25,887 bases of DNA from Sphingobium sp. (lineage in GTDB: Bacteria; Pseudomonadota; Alphaproteobacteria; Sphingomonadales; Sphingomonadaceae), in NCBI GenBank assembly GCA_003248935.1, contig QFQF01000025.1:1-25887 (forward strand), written 5' to 3'. A program made the translations under genes and the position numbers. Below are positions 15,100 to 23,822 of the stretch, piece by piece. The notes below the pieces were generated by a model that ran no database searches, was not told the DNA's origin, and was given only the letters and a program-made list of their open reading frames with translations. The stretch's first letter is position 1, and the number at the start of each line of letters is the position of its first letter.

Positions 15100-16149
15100 A
15101 TGAACGACGGAAAGCTGCCAACCATCCGGGACGTCGCAGCACGGGCCGGCGTTTCGCTGATGACCGTATCGCGGGTCATCAACAAACAGAGCTGGGTCAG
15201 CCCGCAGACACGCGCGAAGGTCGAGAAGGCGATCGTCGAGCTGAACTATGCGCCAAACGCCGTCGCGCGCGCGCTGGCGGGCAGCGACGACCGCCGTGTC
15301 GCCCTGCTTTACCGCAACAGCACGACGTCGGCCTATCTCGGCGAACTGCTGCTGGGCGGACTGGACGAGGCGGCCAGCCATCACCTGCATCTTGTGGTCG
15401 AACAATGCGCGGCCGACGCCACGGTCGAGGATGTGATCGCCCAGATTTCCTATGCCCGGGTATCGGGCGTGATCGTGCCGCCGCCATTGTGCGACTGGGA
15501 CGAACTGGCCGAGGCACTGGCGCGCAACGGCATCCCGGCCGTCGCCATCGCCCCCGATAGCGGCCAGGCGGACCTGATGGTCGTGGCGATCGACGACCGT
15601 CACGCGGCGCAGGAGATGACCCGGCACCTCATTGACCTCGGGCATCGCCGTATCGCCTTCATTCAGGGGAACGCGCAGCATCGGGCGAGCGCGCGGCGGC
15701 TGGAGGGTTATCGCGCGGCGATGGCCGGTCATGGTCTTCCGGTCGACGAAGCGTGGATCGTTGAGGGCGACTTCAGCTATCGCTCGGGGCTCGAAGCGGC
15801 CGAAAGGCTGCTCGCCCTGCCGGTGCCACCGACCGCGATCTTCGCCTGTAACGACGACATGGCGGCGGCCGCGATCACGATCGCGCACCAGCAGCAGATC
15901 AACGTGCCAGCCGACCTCACCGTCTGCGGCTTCGACGACACGCCGCTGGCGGCGGCGATCTGGCCGACCCTGACCACCATTCGCCAGCCCATCCGGGACA
16001 TGAGCCGGACCGCCATGGCCCTGCTGGCCAGCGCCATTCGTGGCGGTGAAGGGCGCGCGGGGAAGGCGCCGCGCCGGACGAAGCTGGAGTACAGCCTGAT
16101 CCGGCGGCAGTCCGACGCGATCCCGCCGCTGCACCAGCGGCGGAGCTGA
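15100..16149 (+). CDS. LacI-family transcriptional repressor
   Basis: A 349-residue repressor. The N-terminal helix-turn-helix is TIRDVAARAGVSLMTVSRVI (about 8-27), followed by the hinge-helix region NAVARALAGS that inserts in the minor groove. A periplasmic-binding-protein-like sensor domain fills residues 65-335, with ACNDDMAAAA and GFDDTPLAAAIWPTLTTIRQP typical of sugar-binding members. The ATG at 15100 fits the family, which starts a few residues before the helix-turn-helix; no strong ribosome binding site is seen. It faces the acetylesterase gene convergently and precedes the xylan-type genes, so it most likely represses them until a xylo- or arabino-oligosaccharide is present. LacI-type operators lie at 14855, 18240, 18337 and 24635. 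The gene's end lies in a 17-bp tandem duplication. Confidence 0.9.
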   Translation: MNDGKLPTIRDVAARAGVSLMTVSRVINKQSWVSPQTRAKVEKAIVELNYAPNAVARALAGSDDRRVALLYRNSTTSAYLGELLLGGLDEAASHHLHLVVEQCAADATVEDVIAQISYARVSGVIVPPPLCDWDELAEALARNGIPAVAIAPDSGQADLMVVAIDDRHAAQEMTRHLIDLGHRRIAFIQGNAQHRASARRLEGYRAAMAGHGLPVDEAWIVEGDFSYRSGLEAAERLLALPVPPTAIFACNDDMAAAAITIAHQQQINVPADLTVCGFDDTPLAAAIWPTLTTIRQPIRDMSRTAMALLASAIRGGEGRAGKAPRRTKLEYSLIRRQSDAIPPLHQRRS

Positions 16150-16171
16150 ACCGGCGGCGGAGCTGAGCCGG
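16138..16171. repeat. 17-bp tandem duplication over the LacI stop codon
   Basis: CGGCGGAGCTGAACCGG (16138-16154) is followed directly by CGGCGGAGCTGAGCCGG (16155-16171), one mismatch in 17. The first copy contains the LacI stop codon TGA (16147-16149). This looks like a replication-slippage duplication in the gap between the convergent LacI and acetylesterase genes. Confidence 0.7.
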
Positions 16172-16183
16172 ATCAGCCTTCGG

Positions 16184-18148
16184 TCAGGGCCGCGACACCG
16201 CCATTTCGAACGGCCCCACGGGCAGCGGCGCCTCGTCATAGAGGTTGACGACGGCATAATCGGCCCAGGCATAGCGCACCTTCGCGACCGGCTGTCCGTC
16301 ACCGGACAGCGTCACGCTGTTCCCGTCAACGCGAGCCGCCGCATAGCGGCATGTTCCCGGCGCGTCGCCGCACAGTTCGAACGCGACCGGACGATCGCCG
16401 CTGCGCACCCGCAATCCGCCGGTCAATCCCACGAAGCGGACGGTCACGTCGCCGCCCGGGTCCGCCATCGCCGAAACGGCCTGCGGTCCGTTTGCGGGGA
16501 TGGAGTCGCCATAGGCGACCGCGCGCATCGCCCGCGCCAGACGGCGGCCCAGCTCCTGCTTTTCGCCGGGGTGAATGTCGAACGGATCGCCAAGATCGAT
16601 CGCGCTCGCCAGTCCGGCATGCGCATCGGCGGCCACGGCCTGATGCTGCGCGTGACGCAGATACCCCCATCCGCTTTCCTCCGGCGCGGTGGCGGGCTTT
16701 CCGTAACCGGCGAGCTGGACGATGACGAAGGACAGGTCCGGCGATGCAAACTGCCGGCGCCAGTCAGCCATCATCGCCGCCATGCGACCGGCATAGCCGG
16801 GAATGTCCGTGTCCGATTCCCCCTGATACCAGGCCACGCCTTTCAGGCCGATGGAACCGAACGGCGCGATCATCGCATGATAGGCGGTGCCGGCACCGGC
16901 GAGATCGCTCCACGGCACACGCGGCGCATCGAACGGCGACTGACGGGCGATCGCATACGTCCACCCTTCACCCAGCGGCATCGTATCGGCTTCCGCGAAG
17001 GTCAGCTTCATGTCGTCCGCAGGGCCCTCCATGCCGCCATTGGCATAGCTGTCCTGAACGTTGACGATGATCACATTGGCCCCGGCGCGCAGCACGCCGG
17101 CGGGAATGTCGAACATGTTCGGTTGCCAGGCGCGCGGGCTCATGCCCACGCCCTTCCCGTTGATCCACACCCGTCCGACATCGTCGAGCGTGCCGAGCGC
17201 GATGCGTGCGGCCGCTTTCGCCTGCGCCGCCGTCAGCACCACTTCCCGTCGGAACCAGACCATGCCGTTATAGTCGGCAAGCGCAGGCACGCCCCATTGT
17301 TCCCATGGCCCCACCGACGGAACCGGCGCCCAGTCTTGCGGACTGGCCGGCTGCCAGGGTTCCTGCCCGGCCTTGTCGCCGGTCGCCTTGCGCCACCACG
17401 CTTCCCACGCCGCGCCTGCCGCCCGTTCACCGGCCGCCGCATCCCGGGCGTGAAGCTTCAGCAGCGCGGATCTGTCCGCCCAGCCGACGGCCGCCTGCGC
17501 CCCTTCGCCCATCCATGTGCTGATCTGCGACCCGCCCCAGCTTGACGCAATCGCGCCGATCGGCACGCCCTTCTCCTTCCGGAGATCCCTGACCATGTAA
17601 TAGCAGGCCGCCGAAAAGGTGCGGACCGTATCGGGGCTCGCCACCTGCCACGCAGGAGCGTCGGCGAACGTCGCCCGCGGTTCGTCGGCCGTCTGCTTGG
17701 CGACCGTCATCAGGCGCAACTGGTCATCGCCGCCCGCCCTGCTCTGCCCCGCGCCGTCCTGCGCTGACCGGACCTCCATTTCCATGTTCGACTGTCCGGA
17801 ACACAGGAAGACGTCCCCGACCAGAACGTCCCGGGCCACGACGCGCCCCGACGGGCTTTCGGCCGACAGCGGGACCGGTCCAGTCGTCGTGACCGGATCG
17901 AACCGGGCAAGGAATCGTCCCTTGGTGTCGGCCTTCACACGCTGGCTCCGGTCGCCAAGGGTGACCGTCACCATCTCTCCCGGGGCCGCACTGCCGCTGA
18001 CCGGCACCGGCCGGTCACGCTGGATGACGGCATGGTCGCCAAACGCCGGGTCAAGGACGGGGGCCGCGACGGCCGCCGACGACGCCGACAGCAAGAATGC
18101 GCATATCGCGCGCGCCAGAGGTCGCGTTGCATTGCGGGCATTGACCAT
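16184..18148 (-). CDS. Secreted SGNH acetylesterase (sialate O-acetylesterase-like)
   Basis: A 654-residue exported esterase. A signal peptide covers about 1-29 (ending AVAA). The SGNH hydrolase core has the nucleophile S120 in CSGQSNMEM, a WYQGESD block and the D524-H526 dyad in DPFDIHPGEKQELG. A jelly-roll insertion near residues 300-385 (RVWINGKGVG) is typical of the family. Proteins of this form are annotated as sialate O-acetylesterases, but in plant-polysaccharide loci some remove acetyl groups from xyloglucan or xylan (family CE20 is known for this), and the neighbouring GH43 genes favour that role. GGAGGGG lies 7 bases before the start. It is divergent from the GH43 genes, sharing a region with two LacI-type operators, and convergent with the LacI gene. 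Confidence 0.85.
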   Translation of the reverse strand: MVNARNATRPLARAICAFLLSASSAAVAAPVLDPAFGDHAVIQRDRPVPVSGSAAPGEMVTVTLGDRSQRVKADTKGRFLARFDPVTTTGPVPLSAESPSGRVVARDVLVGDVFLCSGQSNMEMEVRSAQDGAGQSRAGGDDQLRLMTVAKQTADEPRATFADAPAWQVASPDTVRTFSAACYYMVRDLRKEKGVPIGAIASSWGGSQISTWMGEGAQAAVGWADRSALLKLHARDAAAGERAAGAAWEAWWRKATGDKAGQEPWQPASPQDWAPVPSVGPWEQWGVPALADYNGMVWFRREVVLTAAQAKAAARIALGTLDDVGRVWINGKGVGMSPRAWQPNMFDIPAGVLRAGANVIIVNVQDSYANGGMEGPADDMKLTFAEADTMPLGEGWTYAIARQSPFDAPRVPWSDLAGAGTAYHAMIAPFGSIGLKGVAWYQGESDTDIPGYAGRMAAMMADWRRQFASPDLSFVIVQLAGYGKPATAPEESGWGYLRHAQHQAVAADAHAGLASAIDLGDPFDIHPGEKQELGRRLARAMRAVAYGDSIPANGPQAVSAMADPGGDVTVRFVGLTGGLRVRSGDRPVAFELCGDAPGTCRYAAARVDGNSVTLSGDGQPVAKVRYAWADYAVVNLYDEAPLPVGPFEMAVSRP

Positions 18149-18203
18149 GGACTGTCCCCTCCATCTGATGGCCCACCCGGCTGCGGGGCGTGACCGTGGG
18201 GCA

Positions 18204-18220
18204 CGATAATGCGATTATCG
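18204..18220. promoter_or_regulatory. Perfect palindrome upstream of the acetylesterase
   Basis: CGATAAT-GCG-ATTATCG is a perfect 7-bp inverted repeat with a 3-base centre, 56-72 bases before the acetylesterase start. It does not match the LacI-type pattern. GATAAT arms can resemble a -10 hexamer or Fur half-sites, so it may be part of a promoter or a binding site for another regulator. Confidence 0.45.
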
Positions 18221-18239
18221 ATGGCCGGGCAAGCAGGAA

Positions 18240-18253
18240 TGTTATCGCTACCG
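18240..18253. promoter_or_regulatory. LacI-type operator (O2)
   Basis: TGTTATCGCTACCG matches TGnTAnCGnTAnCA at 9 of 10 defined positions and is embedded in a longer dyad (GTTA ... TAAC, 18241-18257). It lies in the divergent region between the acetylesterase and GH43 genes, 92-105 bases before the acetylesterase start. Confidence 0.5.
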
Positions 18254-18305
18254 TAACGGCATATTGCCATGAGGGATCGCACTTTTGAAGATGTTTCAAC
18301 GGCGA

Positions 18306-18350
18306 TTGACAAGAAACGCAGCATCCGAAATGAGTAAGGTAGCGCTCCCA
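18306..18350 (+). promoter_or_regulatory. GH43 promoter with LacI-type operator (O3) at the start site
   Basis: TTGACA (18306-18311) is a perfect -35; after 17 bases a weak -10 (AATGAG, 18329-18334) follows. AGGTAGCGCTCCCA (18337-18350) matches the LacI-type pattern at 8 of 10 positions and would cover the transcription start, the standard place for repression. The GH43 start codon is 46 bases downstream. Confidence 0.5.
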
Positions 18351-18396
18351 TTCGTGCAGATCGTGCGTTTTGGCGAAGGCTGGGGAGGATATAACC

Positions 18397-20082
18397 GTGA
18401 CTGATTGCCTGGGGTCCACGCCCCTTCGACCGCGCCGGACGGGCCTGAAGGCCGCCCTTTTCCTTTCGCTTGCCGGTTTCACGGCAGCGGCTCAGGCTGG
18501 AGAGCCGCGCTTCGAGCGTTTCTCCTACGACGGGCATGCGCAGGAACAGGTCGTGGCCGGCGCGGGGGAATATCGCAATCCCATCCTGTCCGGCTATTAC
18601 CCCGACCCCTCCATCACGCGGGTCGGCGAAGACTATTATCTCGTCAACTCCAGCTTCTCGCATTTTCCTGGCCTGCCGATCTTCCATTCGAAGGATCTGG
18701 TGAACTGGACGCAGGTGGGTAACGCCATCGACCGGCCGGGGCAGCTCGATTTCACCGGCCGCCGCGTTTCGGAGGGCGTGTTCGCGCCGGACATCTCCTG
18801 GCACGACGGCCTCTTCTACATCGTCAACACCTGCGTCGCCTGCGGCGGCAACTATGTGATCACCGCGCGCGATCCCGCCGGGCCATGGTCAGACCCCGTC
18901 TGGTTCGATTTCGAGGGAATCGATCCCTCCATCTTCTGGGAAGGCGACAAGGCCTGGATCGTCAACAACGGCGCGCCCGACGAGCCGCCCCGCTATGACG
19001 GACATCGCGCCATCTGGGTACAGGAATTCGACTGGCGCGCGATGAAGCTGGTCGGTCCGCGTACCCAGATCGTCAACGGCGGCGTCGATATCAACGCCAG
19101 GCCGAGCTGGATCGAGGGGCCGCACCTGCTGAAAAAAGACGGCTTTTATTACCTGATCGCGGCCGAGGGCGGCACCGGCGACAACCATTCCGAAGTGGTC
19201 TTCCGCTCAAAGTCCGTGCGCGGCCCGTTCAAGCCCTATCCGGGCAATCCGATCCTCAGCCAGCGCTCCCTTCCCGCTGATCGCGCGCATCCCGTCACCT
19301 CGGCCGGCCATGCGAAATTCGTGGAAACGCCGGACGGCCAGTGGTGGGCGACCTTCCTCGCCACCCGCCCCTATGGCCCGGACCTCTACAATATCGGGCG
19401 CGAAACATTCCTGCTGCCGGTGACCTGGCGCGACGGGTGGCCGCATATCCTGCCCTCGGGCAAGAGCATCCCCTTCGTGGCGCCCAAGCCGGCTTTGCCC
19501 GCCCAGCCTCCGGCACTGTCGCCGACCACCGGAGATTTCGCCTACACCGACGAATTCGACACGCCAAAGCTCGACCAGCGCTGGATCGGCGTCCGCACCC
19601 CGAAGGCGCCCTTCTACCGGATAGAAAATGGCGCGCTCGTGATGGGCAGCGGTGCGCCGTTCGGCGACCTTCAGGGCACACCGGCATTTGTCGGCAGGCG
19701 CCAGCAGCAGCATGTCGCCACCGTTTCCACCGTCCTCGACTATGCACCGGACAAGGATGGCGATCGCGCGGGCCTCGCCGCCGTGCAGAACGACAAGTCG
19801 CTGCTGTTCTTCGGCATAACGCGGATATCCGGGCAGCCGGTGGTCGCGCTCTACACCCGTGCCGGGGCGGACACCGACAGTCTGGTGGCGTCCGCCCCGC
19901 TGAAGAATGGCGGTCCGGTGACGCTCACCCTGCGCGCGAACGCGGGGCAGATGACGGCCGAATATACAGCTGGCGGCCAGACCCATATCGTCGCGACCGA
20001 CGTCGACATCCGTTTTCTCAGCACCCATGAGGCTGGCGGGTTCGTCGGAACGATCATCGGCCCCTACGCCTACCGGCCCTGA
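18397..20082 (+). CDS. Secreted GH43 beta-xylosidase / alpha-L-arabinofuranosidase
   Basis: A 561-residue exported glycoside hydrolase of family 43. The GTG at 18397 is chosen because GGGGAGG lies 8 bases before it; the signal peptide (about 1-34, ending AAQA) follows. The five-bladed propeller carries the three catalytic acids: D70 in GYYPDPSITR, D176 in EGIDPSIFW and E240 in SWIEGPHLL. A C-terminal beta-sandwich of the concanavalin/DUF1349 type begins near residue 375 (YTDEFDTPKLDQRW), as in two-domain xylosidases. It is expected to release xylose or arabinose from xylan-derived oligosaccharides in the periplasm or at the surface. The second GH43 gene follows after 15 bases, so both form one operon under the O3 operator. 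Confidence 0.88.
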   Translation: MTDCLGSTPLRPRRTGLKAALFLSLAGFTAAAQAGEPRFERFSYDGHAQEQVVAGAGEYRNPILSGYYPDPSITRVGEDYYLVNSSFSHFPGLPIFHSKDLVNWTQVGNAIDRPGQLDFTGRRVSEGVFAPDISWHDGLFYIVNTCVACGGNYVITARDPAGPWSDPVWFDFEGIDPSIFWEGDKAWIVNNGAPDEPPRYDGHRAIWVQEFDWRAMKLVGPRTQIVNGGVDINARPSWIEGPHLLKKDGFYYLIAAEGGTGDNHSEVVFRSKSVRGPFKPYPGNPILSQRSLPADRAHPVTSAGHAKFVETPDGQWWATFLATRPYGPDLYNIGRETFLLPVTWRDGWPHILPSGKSIPFVAPKPALPAQPPALSPTTGDFAYTDEFDTPKLDQRWIGVRTPKAPFYRIENGALVMGSGAPFGDLQGTPAFVGRRQQQHVATVSTVLDYAPDKDGDRAGLAAVQNDKSLLFFGITRISGQPVVALYTRAGADTDSLVASAPLKNGGPVTLTLRANAGQMTAEYTAGGQTHIVATDVDIRFLSTHEAGGFVGTIIGPYAYRP

Positions 20083-20097
20083 CGGAGAGCTTCGTCC

Positions 20098-21669
20098 ATG
20101 ACCAGAACCTATCGCCGCACCGCCGCCGCCCTCATTGGACCGTTTCTGCTGCTCGCGTCGGCCGGCCTGTCGGCCCAGGCGTGGAAATCGGACCAGGGGG
20201 ACGGCACCTATCGCAATCCGCCGCTCAATGCCGACTATCCCGATCCCGACATCATCCGCGTCGGCGGGGACTTCTATTTCGCGACGACCACATTCGCGAA
20301 CGTGCCCGGCCTCACCATCCTGAAATCCCGCGACCTCATCAACTGGCGGATCGCGACGCATGTCGTGCCGAAACTGACCGGCAGCGATCGATACGATCTT
20401 GCTGACGGTGGCGCCTATCGCAAGGGGATCTACGCGCCGAGCCTGCGCTATCATCAAGGGCGCTTCTACGCCGTCTACACCCCGGTCGGACAGAACAGCC
20501 GGATATATTCCGCCCCCGCGATCGAAGGGCCGTGGACGATGGCGGAGCTTGATCGCGAGGCGTTCGATCCCGGCCTGTTCTTCGACACGGATGGAAAGGG
20601 GTATATCGTCACGGCCTATAGCGGTGGGACCGGCGACATAACGCTGCTGTCCCTCGACGACAGCTACAGCCGCGTGACGGGCGCGCAGACGATCCATCAT
20701 ATCAAGGGGGGCGAGGGCTCCAAGCTGGTGCGGCGCGGAGACTGGTACTATCTGTTCAACGCCATCCCCTCGCGCCTCGGCCTCACCGTCTCCCGTGCGA
20801 AAAGCCTCACCGGCCCATGGGAAACCCGCAACCAGATCGACGACACCACCGGCGGACATCAGGGGGCGATCGTCGACCTGCCCGACGGCACCGATGTCGG
20901 GTTCGTGATGCTTGACGCCGGCGCCATCGGCCGCGTCACCAACATCAGCCCGATATTCTGGCAGGACGGATGGCCCGTCTGGGGCACGAAGGATGCGCCG
21001 GGCAGGGTGCCCGCCAGCGCCCGCAAGCCGGTTCAGGGGCAGTCGTTCGTGGAGCCGCCGACGTCCGACGAGTTCACGGAAACGACGCTCGGCCTGCAAT
21101 GGCAATGGAACCACAATCCGGATGACACGCGCTGGTCGCTCAGCGAGCGGCCCGGCTACCTCCGCCTGAAGGCCACGCGCGCGGACGAGTTCTGGCTGGC
21201 GAAGAATACGCTGATACAGAAGGGGCAGGCGCCGCGCAGCGAGGCCGTGGTGAAACTCGACACACGCGGACTGCGCGCGGGCGATCAGTGCGGCTTCGGC
21301 ACGCTGGGCAAGTTCAACGGACAGATCGCGATCGTGCCGGAGGGATCGGGCAGGCAACGGCTCGCGATGCGACTGGTCGAGGACGGGAGGGACGGTCGCG
21401 TGACGCATGACGGGGCATCCGGTCCGCTGATGCCGGCCGGTATGCTATGGCTGCGGACCCGGATGGATTTCACGAACGACAAGGCCCAGCTTGCCTACAG
21501 CCGGAACGGCCGGACATGGACCGATCTCGGCGCACCCTTCCCGCTCGCCTATGACTGGCGGACGGGCACGTTCCAGGGGCCGCAATATGCGCTTTCGTGC
21601 TATAACGCGGCCCCGAACGGCGGCTACCTCGACGTCGACTGGTTCCACTTCAGCGGCTGGCAGCCCTGA
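20098..21669 (+). CDS. Secreted GH43 glycosidase with C-terminal beta-sandwich
   Basis: A 523-residue GH43 enzyme with a signal peptide (about 1-28, ending LSAQA). The catalytic acids are D49 (ADYPDPDIIR), D157 (EAFDPGLFFD) and E206 (GGEGSKLVR). The C-terminal half after about residue 320 (SDEFTETTLGLQWQWNHN) is a concanavalin-like domain. It is clearly a different GH43 from its neighbour: active-site surroundings such as TTTFANVPGL and KGGEGSKL differ, so the two probably cut different linkages, for example xylosyl and arabinosyl. GGAGAG lies 8 bases before the ATG. The stop codon ends one base before the stop codon of the convergent esterase gene, leaving no room for an intrinsic terminator. 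Confidence 0.87.
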   Translation: MTRTYRRTAAALIGPFLLLASAGLSAQAWKSDQGDGTYRNPPLNADYPDPDIIRVGGDFYFATTTFANVPGLTILKSRDLINWRIATHVVPKLTGSDRYDLADGGAYRKGIYAPSLRYHQGRFYAVYTPVGQNSRIYSAPAIEGPWTMAELDREAFDPGLFFDTDGKGYIVTAYSGGTGDITLLSLDDSYSRVTGAQTIHHIKGGEGSKLVRRGDWYYLFNAIPSRLGLTVSRAKSLTGPWETRNQIDDTTGGHQGAIVDLPDGTDVGFVMLDAGAIGRVTNISPIFWQDGWPVWGTKDAPGRVPASARKPVQGQSFVEPPTSDEFTETTLGLQWQWNHNPDDTRWSLSERPGYLRLKATRADEFWLAKNTLIQKGQAPRSEAVVKLDTRGLRAGDQCGFGTLGKFNGQIAIVPEGSGRQRLAMRLVEDGRDGRVTHDGASGPLMPAGMLWLRTRMDFTNDKAQLAYSRNGRTWTDLGAPFPLAYDWRTGTFQGPQYALSCYNAAPNGGYLDVDWFHFSGWQP

Positions 21670-22746
21670 TCATTTCGCCTGCGGGAAGGCAAGGTGCTCA
21701 CTGAAGAACGGCAGCACCTTGTCCTGGAACCGCATGGCGACATGGCTGGTGTGGTCGCCGTCGTAGATTTCGAAGCTGTTGGTGATGCCATAGCTGTCGA
21801 GCACCTCGTGCAGCTTGCGGGCGTCGTTCTTCAACCCGTCCTTGTCGCCCACGTCGATCGCGATCGCGCGATAGCCGCGAAGCGTGCCGACATACTGGTC
21901 GACGAACGCCAGCGGCGCATTCGCCGCCCATTTCGCCAGCACATCGGGCTGCACCACGCCATCCTTCACCGGAAGGTCGAGGTACAAGGGCGGCTTCTTC
22001 GGATTGGGTGACCATGCGGCGGCGGTCGCCAGTTGTGCGCGGAGCAGGAAGGGAAGGCTGGCCGATTGAGCAGGCGAACCGATCGCCTCCAGCCCCTTGA
22101 GCGCGGCGGGGTCCATCTGCGCCGCATCGCGCGGCGACAGGCAGCATGGGCTCAGCATATAAAGCGCGCCGAACACGCCGCCATGCTTCATGCCGATCCG
22201 GCTCGTGCCATATCCCCCCATCGAATGGCCTGCCAGCCCCCGGCTCTCCGGCCGGGCGATCGTGCGATAGTGGCTGTCGATATAGCGGACGAGGTCACGG
22301 GCGATGAAGGTTTCGAAATCGCCCGTGGTGACGGATGCGGAATACATCGAGCCGTTGTGCACGGTCTTTGAGTCGGGCAGCACGATGATCATTTCATGCG
22401 CGCCGTTCGCAAAGGCGCCTTCCACGGTTTGCGGCACATGGATTTCCCGGGTCCATTGCTCGGCCCCGATCGAATAGCCGTGGAGCGCATAGACGACCGG
22501 ATAGCGCCGCTGCGGCATCTTGGCGTAGCTGGGCGGAAGCACGACCAGAACGTCGCGATCGGCCGCCTCCCCTTCCAGATTGCCTGCGATGGTCGGCGCA
22601 TGGACCTTGATCCGTTCGATCGTCACCGGCTTCGCACCTGCCACGACCGGCGGAGCGCCCGTCGTCATCTGCGCCGCGCCCGGCTGGGCTGCCGTCGTCA
22701 CCAGCAGCGCCAGGCACAGGGCGGTGGCGCGGGATATGGCTTTCAT
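21670..22746 (-). CDS. Secreted alpha/beta-hydrolase esterase (esterase D / CE1-like)
   Basis: A 358-residue exported esterase with a signal peptide (about 1-25, ending GAAQ). The fold has the nucleophile elbow G-H-S175-M-G-G, a probable acid in VGDKDGLKND, and a C-terminal histidine in DGDHTSHVAMRF (H335). LPPSYAKMPQRRYPVVYALHG is typical of the putative-esterase/CE1 family that includes feruloyl and acetyl-xylan esterases. In this locus it likely removes ferulate or acetyl groups from xylan side chains. AAGGAGAGGAG precedes the start. It follows the cupin-like gene by 46 bases on the same strand, so SapC, cupin-like protein and esterase may share one transcript. Confidence 0.84.
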   Translation of the reverse strand: MKAISRATALCLALLVTTAAQPGAAQMTTGAPPVVAGAKPVTIERIKVHAPTIAGNLEGEAADRDVLVVLPPSYAKMPQRRYPVVYALHGYSIGAEQWTREIHVPQTVEGAFANGAHEMIIVLPDSKTVHNGSMYSASVTTGDFETFIARDLVRYIDSHYRTIARPESRGLAGHSMGGYGTSRIGMKHGGVFGALYMLSPCCLSPRDAAQMDPAALKGLEAIGSPAQSASLPFLLRAQLATAAAWSPNPKKPPLYLDLPVKDGVVQPDVLAKWAANAPLAFVDQYVGTLRGYRAIAIDVGDKDGLKNDARKLHEVLDSYGITNSFEIYDGDHTSHVAMRFQDKVLPFFSEHLAFPQAK

Positions 22747-22792
22747 CTGTTCTCCTCTCCTTCAAATCCGACCGGATGCGGTCATTCAATGC

Positions 22793-23809
22793 TCAACCGC
22801 CGCGCAGCAGCCGCATGACCAGCGTGCGTATGCGACCGTAATTTCCCCGCCCCAATGGCCCCAGTATCCCGCGCTTTTCCTCCGGCAAGTGCGCCAGCGG
22901 GTGGCCGCCGCCGGGCCGGAAGACATAATGATCGAAGAAGGCCCGCCATGCCGCCCGCTCGGCCTCGGGCCGCTCTGCGATGGCGATCATCGCGAGCAGC
23001 ATCGTGGCATAGGGGGCGTCGGGCCCGGCGCTGAACCCGTCCCACCAGTAGTTGACGAGCAAGTTGAAGGGGTCCGTCGCCTCCACCTGATGCCACCACA
23101 GCTTGGGCAGGTACAGCGCGTCGCCCGGCGCCAGATCGACCACCAGCGCACGCTCGCGTGCCGCCCCGAAGCGTGGATAACGCGCATCGTCAACGGCTGC
23201 GCCAACCGCCAGCGCGACGGGCTGGCCGGCCATCGTATGGTCGACCGGGCCGACATAGAGGTCACCGATCGCATCCGGCGGGAACAGCGTGAAGCGGCGA
23301 TGCCCCGCGACGACACAGGCCAGATTGTCGAACATGTCGTAATGACACGCTATCGTCGATGCATTGCCCAGCCATATCCGGGGCATTACCGTCCCGGGCA
23401 GCACGGGATTGGGATTGGCCTCCGCAAAGCCGGGGAAATAATGCTCCCCCGGCAGCGATCCCAGATACACCGTCGGGCCACCGGGCACGGCCGCATTCGC
23501 CACTATCCGTCGCAGAGCCTCTTTGACCGTCATGCCTTCGCGCAGGAAGTTGAAGCCCTCCAGATCGTCGCCATAGTGGTAGCGTCCACCCAGCGAAGCC
23601 GTGCCGACGAACGCTTCCGCGCTCAGACCCGCGTCGAACCCATCGAGATGGCTGGCACATGCCTGCGCCGACTCCGCCGCCGCCCGAGCAACCGGCCAGT
23701 CCACGCACAGGCCCCGTATCACAACGGGTCGGCAGAGCGCGGCGACCTGCTTCAGCGCATCGGCGTCCGCCATGTCGCGCGCATCGATTTCCCCCAGGGG
23801 CGCGCTCAT
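22793..23809 (-). CDS. JmjC/cupin-like Fe(II)-dependent oxygenase family protein
   Basis: A 338-residue cupin_8-type protein. The iron-binding facial triad is visible as H156-Y-D158 in ACHYDMFDN and H240 in LPKLWWHQVE, within a double-stranded beta-helix core. Family members are often 2-oxoglutarate-dependent hydroxylases. In sphingomonads and Caulobacter such genes are common next to TonB-dependent receptors and SapC-family genes, but the target is not established. No signal peptide is seen, so it is cytoplasmic. It starts 13 bases after the SapC stop and shows only a weak ribosome binding site, suggesting coupling to SapC. Confidence 0.78.
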   Translation of the reverse strand: MSAPLGEIDARDMADADALKQVAALCRPVVIRGLCVDWPVARAAAESAQACASHLDGFDAGLSAEAFVGTASLGGRYHYGDDLEGFNFLREGMTVKEALRRIVANAAVPGGPTVYLGSLPGEHYFPGFAEANPNPVLPGTVMPRIWLGNASTIACHYDMFDNLACVVAGHRRFTLFPPDAIGDLYVGPVDHTMAGQPVALAVGAAVDDARYPRFGAARERALVVDLAPGDALYLPKLWWHQVEATDPFNLLVNYWWDGFSAGPDAPYATMLLAMIAIAERPEAERAAWRAFFDHYVFRPGGGHPLAHLPEEKRGILGPLGRGNYGRIRTLVMRLLRGG

Positions 23810-23822
23810 CTCGCGGCCGGGC

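Noticed and set aside
19207..21408. Open frame of 733 codons on the minus strand
   Set aside because: Antisense to both GH43 genes, which have complete catalytic motifs.
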